This document shows positions 14,257 to 24,898 of a stretch of DNA of 64,000 bases, one piece after another. Source of the DNA: Numida meleagris (Eukaryota > Chordata > Aves > Galliformes > Numididae). Positions within the stretch are counted from its first letter, which is position 1. Each line of letters begins with the position of its first letter. The notes beneath the pieces are model-generated. The model was not told the DNA's origin. It made no database searches and saw nothing but the letters and a program-made list of their open reading frames with translations. A program made the translations under genes and the position numbers. The DNA is taken from positions 31,886,260 through 31,950,259 of the forward strand of contig NC_034411.1 in the NCBI RefSeq assembly GCF_002078875.1. Reading direction: 5' to 3'.

Positions 14257-15883
14257 GAATCATGAATAAAAGGATTCCCACGTGAAGCCCAAATGCCACT
14301 TGCAATATGCTCACTAACCCCCAAAATCATCATCTCTGAATAGGCAATGAACATACAAGCAGATCTAAACCAAAGATGAAATTAATGTCATTTTAAAACT
14401 ATTATTTATGAACAGGAAATAATGGCAGCATGTCACTTGTGCCACACCCAGCACAGTTTATCAAACTGTTTATCTCAGTCTTGGGGGGACCCCAAGTTCT
14501 TCTTCCCTGGAAAAATTAGTTGGTTGCTACTGCCATATCCTTGTTTTTCTTAGCATCTAATAGCAGATATGCATTTGCTATTATGCCTTCTTGGAAAGTT
14601 AATAGCTGCTGTCCTTAGACTGAACTATTGTTTAATCATTTCTGAATGAATTGCTTTAAAATGGAAAACACTTTTTCTCAATGTAATTTTTTAAATATGT
14701 TTTTTAAAATGTTCCCTATGTTTTTAACATCATTTTATGTTTCCTTTATTTGAACTAATTGCTCATTCCTGGCCAATTCTGTTTCCCAGCATCCCTTCTG
14801 AACACCATTACACTGTGGATGCATTCAATCTCTTGGAATGTCAGCTATCCCCTTTTTATCACTGCAGAAGGAGGGTTTGGTAACATACTGTTTTCTCTAA
14901 CTTACTCTTATTCAAAGTAAAATAATACCTTACCTCAGGGACTAACTCTCTTTTATTCTAGTTATTGATGCTATAATCTGATAGCCATCAATGAAGCTTT
15001 TTATTCATATATCCATTTATAACACAATTGTCTGGAGAATCAATGTGAACTTTAAAAAAGAATTTTAAAAATGCACAACCTTCTTTATACTTGATAGCAA
15101 GCAAAAGCCTTGTTAAATTACAGTGTTGGTTTGGTTTAGTTCCCAGATGTGCACGTTTCACTTCTCCTGGAACTTTCTGAAGACCTCAGTTTGGCTCGGT
15201 AGTCTATTAAAAACCTCTCCTGTGGCATCCATGTTACAACAGAACTGGAAGGATTCTGGAGTTTGTACATTCTGCTGTCTGTGTACTAAATTGTTGCATG
15301 CTAGGCAATGACATCACCTTGCCCCAAATCCTATCTCTACAGTTTCAACTTTTCTGCTTTCCCATGCTTATTTGAACACCTCCAGCAGCTTGTTGGCTCA
15401 GTGGAGACATTTTTGATTTTTTTATTCTAAGTCTAACAAGCAAACACGGGTGCTTGAGTGGAGGGCTTTATTTGCTGAATACTACCTTGCAAAGGAAGTT
15501 TACTGGCATATTTGAAGAGCTGAGGATGTTTTTGTAGTACAGAAGCCAAGCTGACCACAATAAGACCCTGTGGGGTGGGACACCAGGGTGTTTTCTATGT
15601 TTAGTTATACTCTTATATCTGTGAGTAATTTAAATTGCTGATTATTTTTTATTGAGTACTTGTGATTCAGTTTTCTCAAGAGGTCTATAAATACGAGGCT
15701 CTTCTGAGTCTATGAACAACCCGTAGTCTAATGGCAGAACTTCAAACAAACAAAAACCAACAAACTCTCTCCTAAGACAATAACTGAGATTCCAAGAGGC
15801 TATAAGTTAGCGTTATGAAAGGAAGAGAGAGTGAAGTCAAGAAGAGTTGTTGACTTCTCCCAGAAATGGGCTAAGCAAGTCAA

Positions 15884-15942
15884 AGTCTGATCCAAGGCTT
15901 GCTGAAGTCAGTGAAAGGACTCCTGCACTTCAACAGGACTTC
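15884..15942. repeat. Ancient palindromic interspersed repeat fragment
   Basis: The sequence 'ctgatccaaggcttgctgaa' followed by 'gtcagtgaaaggactcct' and 'cacttcaacagg' resembles a dispersed, partly self-complementary repeat common in reptiles and birds. In that repeat, 'ctgatccaaagcc...gaagtcaatgg' is mirrored by its own reverse complement. I cannot name the family with certainty. The similarity is from memory and the copy is diverged. Confidence 0.4.
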
Positions 15943-18900
15943 CCCGTATCACTGGAAATACAGAGAATTGTAACTGAAATTTTACGGCATACTATGGCCA
16001 TTCAGAGACAGGACATTTGGAAGGAATATCTTCTTAATGGATAAGAATGACAGAGAGCCAAAATTTCATGTATGTGAGACTATTTTCACATAAACATGTG
16101 GAACAGTAGAAGTTACCAGTGGCAATCATTAGTTGAATACTAATAAGATTCCTTGCTTTATTTTGTCTAGTCAAGAAAATAGAAAGTGACCACAAATATA
16201 CAGCTCAAAATTATTCCAAATTCCTGTCTTTGCTTACTGAGCTGCTCTTTATACGGTATGTGCAATAGGTACAATAGCACATGGTGCTTAAAGGCCATTG
16301 TAGCATGACTGCTATGCTGTTAAAACTGCTCCACATATAGCTAGTATATAGCAAAGAAATACATTAAGCATTTCTTCTGCTAGAAACAATCTTCAGTATT
16401 TATGGAAGGTACTAATAAAAGAATTATAAATACACCACAATTCCATACACTCTGAACCTGAAGTACTCCACGATTTACAAAAATATCAGTTCCATTGTTT
16501 CCAGGAAAGCTGAGCTGCATTTTCCCATTGACTGACACGACTGACTTCCATGACCTAACTAACCCATATTTTTTCCTTGTGGTACGGCAAGGCAGGCAAA
16601 CACTGAAACCTTTCCGCTTTCTGCAGCAGACACTGTAATCACCTACACAAGAGCACTATAAAAACACAAATTAAATAACCTCCGCATTAGTTTACTAGTT
16701 GTATGTTAGATCTTTTCCTGTGCTAAACTCCTCTGTTTCCATAGGAGCACATTTTGCACTTATTGCGTACCTACTGTAATGTGTTACATAAATAGAGATC
16801 CACTAAGGAGAGGGGAGCATTGCAGTTGATGGGATTTTGGCCAAAACATCCACAAAGAAGAAAGAACTGAAGGTGGTTGTGATGAAACAGGATAAACTGT
16901 AGTGTTAGCCCAAAGAAAATTTTCTAATTTAAATTTCTTTAAAATACAATTAATTCAGCTTCTTAATTTTGCAGTATCTTACTCAAATTTTGAAAAACTA
17001 TATGTTTACAGATGCAATTCTGATTTTCGTATACTTCTATCTAAATTTATGAGCATTAATTTGCTACTTTTGAGTATTAACTAAAAATATACTACCTATT
17101 GTTATTAGGAACATACAGTTATTTCTCAGTTGTGGTTATTTTTGGAAAATGGAACTTTTAGAATATTCTGGGGTATTTCTGCCACATAATCTATGTGAAG
17201 AATTGTGAGGAATGTAATTCTAAGCACCAATTTTTTAATAGTTCTAGAGCTGAGCAATCAAGCAGCCGGCCAAGAAACACTATGGAGGAATGTGTTGAGG
17301 GAATAGTAGTTCAGGTAGATGGTCTGGCATGTTTCCTTCTATTGCACCATTAAATTCTAGAGAACTAGTCTTGCTAGGCTTCACTGCAGCATTCTGTGTA
17401 ACTTATAGTCCAGTGAGGCTCCCAGATTCTGTATGTTCATGCATCAGAATCTTGCCAGAACAACATCGATGAAAATGTAACTCTAAAACCATGTGCAGGC
17501 TGTTGTGACAGGGAGGCTGGTGCTCATATGCTCACAGTATGACCAGAATGTCCCACCCCAGCAGCCTCTTGCCATCAGCGTGTTATCAGACCTTTTTTGA
17601 AGACCCCTACAATTTATTGTTTTTCTAGGAAAATATGCCTTTCGAGAAGTTTTACAGTTTTTGTCACAAAAACATGGGCATAAGAAGTTTTCATCTTTAA
17701 AAATGCTTTAGAAGTTCTGTAGTAGTTTGTTCGGTTTCTTGATAGCTTTTTTGGCTTTATTCAACTCATGTTTGTGAAATGCTTTCATAAAGGAAATAAT
17801 TCGTTAATGGTGGTAGCCCTTAGCACAGGCCTAAATGAGGGAGGAAAGTCTGAGCTCTCTGCTGCTGGCAGTGGAAGTACATAGGAAATCCTTGCCCAAT
17901 CCTTCCACCCAGTACTTGGCACAGGACATACACAAAGAGCAGAAGGTCAGAGATGGGGGAAGCTGTATATCTAAGGTGATTCCTCTTTATTAGGGCTATA
18001 CACAAACAAATCCCCTGAACTAATTAGCGAGACTGGCAGAGAAGGGAGTAAATTGCAGCTGAAAAGGAAGACAGGAAGGTGAGCTGATAAAGAGATCTCC
18101 CTGGCCAGAAGCCTGTGGGTGGTGCTGTCAGTGCTGCCTGCTTTCAGACCTGTGGTGAACAGCGGGCCAAGTTAAAGTCGGTGCTGTTCATAGAGGGGGC
18201 TGATTTGACAGGGCCCATATTTCATCTTTAAGAAATTCTATTCAAGAGAAATGACCTTGAGCAGGAGGAAGGGAGAAGAACAACTGCTACTTTCACTGAA
18301 CCTCAAAAGTCCTGGTGATGGAAAATTGTCTTGTTTAAGCTTTTCACGGCGGCTTCTTTGCTCTTTGGTTTTACTGGTTCAGTCTGGATTCTACAGTCTA
18401 CGTAAAGCACACCCAGCACAGAGCTCTCTTAAATTTTGACTTTTGTTTGTGCTATTAGTAGTGTGTCTTCAGTGATGAATGTTTATAACACAGCTGGAGG
18501 AATTTCATCCTCCTCTGGTAAACTGCGTAGGAGATTGCCTTAATGGACAAAGAGAAACGTCTGTTGGTCTGTAGCCAGAAGCATGGACTTGCTTATGAAG
18601 AAGAAAACACACGTTTAACCTTCTGCTATTGTGTACAGAAGACACATTTAAAAAAATATATATTCACCTCTTTTCTTACAACCTAAAATGGAACCAGTGA
18701 AAGGTTAATGTGCTTTTCACTGTTTTATGGCAAATCACTTAGTTGTGATAAGTTCAATGCTGCCTCTTGACCAGATGTCTTACAAGACTGTCCCGCACTA
18801 TTTGCTTCTACACATACCTCCAGCTGGGAAAATAGCTTACAAATGACTGTGAAAAGCTAAATAAAACTGAAAGGTACAAAAAGAGAAAGTGATAGTAGGC

Positions 18901-21589
18901 TTTATTCACAGGTGTAAGGATTCAGATGTGAATGACAGATTAAAAGCTACATCCCGGTTTTAATTTCCTTGAATACTTTCCTTGAGTCAGACTTGGGACC
19001 TAAATTCAGCAAACCATCATGTTAGTCGGATTTATGTTTGTGCAGTTTGTTTAAACAAAGCCTGAATAAAGACATCAGGATCTGCGCTGTTCTGGAGTCT
19101 ACATGACACAGAGTGCTCTGGGTTTGAATTAAATTCACTGTAGAACAGTTCCTAATCTACAGTGAAGAGAAGCAGAATTGCCATATGTTGCTGGGCTAAT
19201 CTATTAGGTAGCATTTATTGCAAAGGAAATATACGTGCTTAGAGCTATACTGAAGAATTGCTGCTTACAGGTAGCCTACAACTATTCATGTCGTACAGTT
19301 GTTCAGCATTTCACTGTTTGCTTAAAAACTGTAGATGCTCAGCAGTTATGAAGGAGGGTTTCAGACAGCATCCAAGCATCACGGACATGGCAGCCAGGGT
19401 GTGCTGGTGCCTTTACCTGCCTGAAAACAGTAGTCAAGAGCTATAAATTGCCCTGTGTTTACTCCCCTCACTCATGGGTCTGAGCTATATGTGAAAACAT
19501 ATACACAGAAAAATGTATGTGCCAGGAACGGAAAAGCACGGCACGGCAGCCACAGCTCCATGGAGCTGATAGATACTTTCCCCCTCTGCATCTCAAAAAG
19601 GAACAAGGGGTTGCCTCTTTTCCCTTATAGCACCTTACCACTGCTACTGCTTCTGAGCTGCAGAAGGACGGATGCTCTTTCTGCTACTGTCATCACCTCC
19701 AGTACTCTGAAAAAGGAGACCATCTTCTCAGTCATCAGAGCACTGGAGAATCAGAATTTCTCTTCCTCATCTCTGGAAAAGACTATCTAAAGGGGGATCA
19801 CAGTGGAAACGTGGGTTTGATGCTGGTCTTACCTCTCAGGTTTGCTGGCTTTCTGACCCATGGTCAGCTCTTCCTTAGGGAGCTGACAAGGAGCCCAGAA
19901 AGCATACAAGCTGCTGACAGAGAAAGCCAAGGAAGCCTGTAAGGGAAGAACACAGACTGGGATCCTTCTTGGCTTCTGTCAGAGCCAACACACTGCTCAG
20001 AAACATGTCAATTACAATTTGTTTTTTTCCCTGGTATAGATATGTTCTGTTAGAGATTTTCAGCCAGCTCTGCTCTGCCCTGCCACCACTCCTCCAGATG
20101 AGAATGGCAAAAAGGCCAGATGGATCTGTGGAAAGAAGGCACAGGGCCCTGTGAGATCTGGCATTACAACAGGTCTGCAGTGCTGGCTGCCACAGCCCAG
20201 CCATGAATACACTTCTGAAATGTCAGATATTCCCTCCAGATTTAAGTCTGGCTATTTGCTCTTGTGTGACTGCCAAAATAGCACAGGTGCCTTACTCAGG
20301 CCAGTGTTTCACACTACACCGTAATCCTCTGATAGAAAGTTCTGCTTCTTGTTAGAGTCCTAGAAGAGGTACATATTCACTGAGTTGAAGAGGAAAGAGA
20401 ATTATCCTGCTATTTTTTTTGCATATAGAAGTGTATGCTTCTTTTATCAAACAGTCATTTAATAACTTGCACTTGTTATCTGAGCTGACCGAGATGCATT
20501 TATAGCCCACGTGAACAATAGTATCTATCTGAAGTATGCAGAACTACCAAAATTAGTGTGTACCAAATTGCTACCACTGAAGCTGAGCTTTTGAAGTGAT
20601 TCAGGATGTTGCTGCTGATAAGTAGCATTGTTAAAGTATTACTGTGACTTTGCTTTCTCAGCTTAAGCAACAAATCCATTATGGTGCTATTTCCTTACAT
20701 TGCTACTCTCCGTGTATAACTCTTTTCCATGTATTAGAAAGTGAAACACAATGGAAATGTGAAGCTTGTGCTTAATGCATATTTTTCATCTTCTTGTGGT
20801 ACTTAGAAGTAGATTAATACAAAGAAAATGTACTAGAATCAAAGCAGGGACTTGATTTTTTAAACTGAAGTGTCTATAATCATGCTATTTTGCAGCTTGG
20901 CTTGAGCTCACTTTTCTGCTTCACTGTTAAACTCTGATTATGGTCTTAGTGCCATCACAGATAAAGACTGTCATTGCCTCACAGAGATTAAAGAATAAAA
21001 AAAAGAGATACAGATAAGAAAAAATGCATCAAGAAATCCATGTTTGTTTAGAAATAATGATCCAGCTTCTTTGCTGCACCACGCGGCTGTTCAGCACAAC
21101 TTTTTGGGAGAAAGGAGCCAAGATAAGCAGGGAAGCTATCACAGCTTCGTGATGTTCTGCTCATCCTCCTGTTTCAGTTCAAAATAGACTTCAGCACATT
21201 GTGCCAAAGGTTGAAACTAAAGTCACTGTTTTTAAGAGCAGACTGATAATGATGAATGCGCGGGCTGGCATCACAGAAATCACAAACCACATCTCTCTCT
21301 CCAGTAATTTCCATTACAAGGATTGTGCTGCAGTGGGCAGAGGTCAGCAAATGCTTGGCTCATGAGAGCAAGAGGAGCAGCAGGACTGCTGCTGTCCTGC
21401 TGAAAGGCCTGTTATCCTTTGAAGGTGTCTCTCTCTCCACAGAAGATAGAGGAATCCCATACCAATGCACCCCGGGTACGCACATAAACTCAGGAGAAAG
21501 GCATCCAGGTCATGGTCACCTTAGACACAGAGTTAAGCTCTCTAAGCATTTAAAATTTTACACTTCTCCCACCTTTCCCACCTTTCCCT

Positions 21590-22090
21590 TTTTCCGGCTT
21601 TCCGGGAGCCGTTGGGTGGCGGCGCTCGAGCGCCCCCTCGTGGAGCTATTGGAGAGCGGCCGCAGCGCGCTGAGGGAGGCGCGGAGAGCGCGGGTCTGTG
21701 CGGGGCAACCCGGCGGCCGCGGCGGGGCGAGGGGAGTGAGCGCCTGCCCGGGCGGTTGTGTGTGGGGAGAGCCTCCGAGGGAACCGTGGGAACACCGATT
21801 TCCCATAATGTCTTGCTGCTTTAATCACATTCATGCCGCTTGGATGAAAGATATCTAAATTTAGAAGAAAATAAAAACAAGGAAAGAAAAAAAAAAAAAA
21901 CAAAACAGAAAGATGGGGATACAAAGAGCCCACGTTACGACTCTGCACAGCTGACGTTAGCGCCCACCTCCACGCGAGGTGACGGAACGGGGCTCTTCCC
22001 CACGCGATGGCAGCACGAGAACGCCGCATGAGCAGGAGGCCGCGCCTGTCCCGTCTGGCTCCGGAACGGTGCCCGATTGAGTCGCTTTTC
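21590..22090. promoter_or_regulatory. CpG-rich island, possible promoter
   Basis: Two adjacent GC- and CpG-rich blocks, 21,595-21,790 and about 21,930-22,085, stand out sharply from AT-rich flanks and are separated by an A-rich stretch with a poly-A run near 21,886-21,900. Bird CpG islands of this kind usually mark promoters. No coding exon follows, so it could serve a non-coding RNA, an alternative upstream first exon of RMDN2 about 7 kb away, or an enhancer. A CRE-like TGACGTTA lies at 21,952-21,959 and a possible splice donor GTGAGC near 21,736. Open frames across the block are GC-composition artefacts in my view. Confidence 0.55.
21628..21643 (-). promoter_or_regulatory. CTCF-like binding motif
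   Basis: On the minus strand this reads CCACGAGGGGGCGCTC. That is close to the vertebrate CTCF core (CCASYAGRKGGCRS), matching all but one position. It lies inside a CpG-rich block. Binding is inferred from the motif only. Confidence 0.5.
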
Positions 22091-22764
22091 AGACTTTAGG
22101 AGTCTGTAGCTCACCACTGAGATGGGAAAAGCTTCTTAAACGCCAGAGCTAGGTGTGAACCGCAACTGGAATAATGCCGTCTGCGCTTTTATTTTGGTTC
22201 ACATACCTGTCCCCAGGAAAAAGCAAAATGGGACTGGAAACTATCAGAAACCAGAACATTCTCTGCACGTGTGTATTCATTTGTGTGAGTGTATGGATGT
22301 GCAGGCACTGAATAGAGCAGAAATCCTGCCTTCTTGCTGCATACAGCACAAGTTCTAGCTGATAAGGAATCTCCTATTTCCCCATAACTCTCTGTCTTCT
22401 CCATTTTTTCCTCATGCTTTTTGCTGCATTCCTCCATTGCCATTGTCCAAAGAGGATCCTAGGATGAAAAGGGAACCCCTTAGCAGTCACACAGCAGCAA
22501 CTGGAGGAGGTGACCTCCTCACAATGTTCTCACTCTGTCCTACCTGAGTAACTGTGTAGCCCAAAGCCAAACATCCTAAGTCCCCTGGCCCGGAATGAAG
22601 CTATGCTCATCTCGTAGGTCACAACAGATGATGCAGGCCACCAAAGCTAAATTATCCCATGTGCAAACAGATCCAGGCTTAAAGGAAAATCATTTAAACA
22701 GGAAGGAAATGGACTGTGAAAAATAAGTTTGTTTGCATAGGTATATATTTTTACTTAAGTGTTA
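22091..22764. other. Non-coding DNA between the CpG island and a CR1 copy
   Basis: I see no gene or clear repeat here. Short overlapping open frames on both strands show no family resemblance. Confidence 0.55.
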
Positions 22765-23540
22765 GGTCCTGCATATGGGTCAGGGCAATTCCAAGCACAA
22801 ATACAGGCTGGGTAGAGAATGTCTTGAGAGCAGCCCTGAGGAGAAGGATTTGGGGGTGTCAGTTGATGAAAGACTCTCCATGAGCCAGCAATGTGTGCTT
22901 GCTGCCCAGAAGGCCAACCGTGTCCTGGGCTGCATTAAGAGAAGCGTGACCAGCAGGTCGAGGGAGGTGATTCTGCCCCTCTACTCTACTCTCATGAGAC
23001 CCCACCTGTAGTACAGCACCCAGTTCTGGGGCCCCAACACAAGAAGGACATCGAGGTGTTGGAGAGGGTCCAGAGCCCTCCATGGGCCCCCCCATGAGGA
23101 TGATCAGAGGGCTGGAGCACCTCCCCTATGGAGACAGGCTGAGAGAGTTGGGGCTCTTCAGCCTGGACAAGAGAAGGCTCTGGGGGAACATTATAGCAGC
23201 CTTCCAGTACCTGAAGGGGGCCTACAGGAAAGCTGGGGAGGGACTTTTTACAAGGGCATGTAACAACAGGATGAGGGGAAATGGTTTTAAACTGGAAGAG
23301 TGTAGATTTAGTCTAGATATTAGAAAGAAATTTTTTACTATGAGGGTGGTGAGACACTGGAACAGGTTGCCCAGAAACGTTGTGGATGCTCCACTCTGGA
23401 GGTGATCTCAAGGCCAGGCTGGATGGGGCTGTGAGTAACCTGGACTAGTGGGAGTTGTCCCTCCCTGTAGTAGGGGGGGTGGAAATAGATGATCTTAAAG
23501 ATCCCTTCCAACCCAAACCATTCTATGATTCTATGATATT
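22765..23540 (+). mobile_element. CR1 LINE, 5'-truncated, relatively well preserved
   Basis: About 775 bp of CR1 3' sequence. It starts near 'tcctgcatatgggtcagggc', runs through the end of the reverse-transcriptase ORF and ends with the diagnostic tail 'ccattctatgattctatgat'. Translated pieces show the conserved CR1 C-terminus: '[18 protein letters not shown]', '[16 protein letters not shown]', 'YSTLMRPHL', then 'RLRELGLFSLDKRRLWGN' in a different frame. An in-frame stop after RPHL and a frame change near 23,080 show it is dead. A (TA)n run follows directly. Confidence 0.93.
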
Positions 23541-23556
23541 ATATATATATATATTT
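23541..23556. repeat. (TA)n microsatellite at CR1 tail
   Basis: A short TA dinucleotide run follows immediately after the CR1 3' tail. Confidence 0.7.
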
Positions 23557-24514
23557 ATACAGCTGTAGCTTTAATATTTCCGGTACTGCAGAAAGGGAAA
23601 TGCAGATGCTAAGTGGTGAAATGGTTTTCTGAAGAACACATACAAGTTTGTGACGGAGCCAGATACAGACTGTGAGCCCTTTGTTACCTGTCTTTCGTCA
23701 ACAATGCCAAAGACTGTCAAAGAGTGGCGAATGTTGAAAAGTTTACTATTTACTCAAGCTATTACTGGTAAAATAATGATAATGATAATTTCAGACTTCA
23801 TTTAATTGTTTTGCCTGAGTTTTAGGGCTTCCTTTTATGCTACAAGCCCCAGCTGATTCTGACATGCATGCCTGTCAGCCCCGGCAGCTTGCTAATGGAC
23901 ACAGAGCTGTAGAGGCCTAAATGGAAAATTAAAATCAGAAGAGAAACTTTATACAAGCTCAGAAATTGTAGTACAAAACCAGAGCAGAAATGATGGAAGA
24001 ACATGCCACATCCTCTGAATGAAGTGTGTGTACTACATGAAACTGCAAACATCCAAGGGCAATGTATTAGGATGAGTGCTGGAGGTACAAGTCTGTTCAG
24101 GAAGGAGCACTGCTAGTTGCAAGTAGAAAACTCTTTAAAATATTTTTTTAAATGGTCTGAAATAGTACAGGAAAGCAGGATAAAAAAAGACACTTCAAAT
24201 AGAAGAAAACAAATTGGGTGCTGTGGCTTACATGTACACTTACACACATACACATGTATTTATAAAGGTTTGATGGCCTTTCCAGAATAATATACATACA
24301 AGTGTAAAACATACGCTTATACACACACTTTTCTTATGTTTTCATGTCTATTCATGTGTTTTTTCTCTTTGAAGTGTACTCTGGCAGGACAACTTCTCTT
24401 TATGAAGGAATCAGGCAGCCCTGTGGAATTATGGCCTTGCCTATTGTTGTCAACACAACATACACAAACTCCTTTGGGCTGCTAACTCTCATCTCTTATA
24501 GGACGGAAATTGAA
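23557..24514. other. Non-coding spacer between two CR1 copies
   Basis: AT-rich sequence with no recognisable gene. Around 24,230-24,335 there is a loose CA/TA-rich patch with several ACACAT and TACACA words. Confidence 0.55.
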
Positions 24515-24898
24515 TCATGTATTTGGGTCTGTTCAGCCTTGAGAAAAGAAAACTCAGAGGGGATCTGATCAATATTTATAAATATCTCAGGAGGCAAAGG
24601 GATGAGGCCAGACTCTTCGCAGTGGTGCATGGCGATAGGACAAGGGGAAACAGCCACAAACTGAAGCATAGAAAGTTCCACATGAATGTGTGTAAGAACT
24701 TCTTCACAGTGAGGGTGACGGAGCACTGGAACAGGCTACCCAGAGAGGTTGTGGAGTCTCCTTCTCTGGAGATGTTCAAGACCCGCCTGGATGCCTACCT
24801 GTGCAACCTGGTCTAGGGAGCCTGCTTTGCAGGGGAGTTGGACTCGATGATCTCTAGAGGTCCCTTCCAGCCCCCACAATTCTGTGATTCTGTGATCT
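24515..24898 (+). mobile_element. CR1 LINE 3' end, 5'-truncated
   Basis: About 380 bp. It encodes the recognisable CR1 reverse-transcriptase tail 'LGLFSLEKRKLRGDLINIYK' and later '[20 protein letters not shown]' in one uninterrupted frame from 24,517 to 24,816. It then shows the CR1 3' landmarks 'tagaggtcccttccagcccc' and the tail 'attctgtgattctgtgat'. It is in the same orientation as the CR1 copy 1 kb upstream, but its tail is of the TCTGTGAT rather than TCTATGAT type, which indicates a different subfamily and a separate insertion. Confidence 0.93.

Larger units (their letters stand above)
11208..21589. other. Non-coding DNA, presumably intergenic
   Basis: I see no gene here. The two items I can call are a short CR1 3' fragment near 14,203 and a palindromic ancient repeat near 15,885, both listed separately. 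The remainder is AT-rich unique-looking sequence with short chance open frames. Parts may be conserved regulatory DNA, but that cannot be judged without a comparative alignment. Confidence 0.6.

Noticed and set aside
22775..23405. Protein-coding frames at 22,775-23,011 and 23,082-23,405
   Set aside because: These are pieces of a dead CR1 reverse transcriptase, not host genes.
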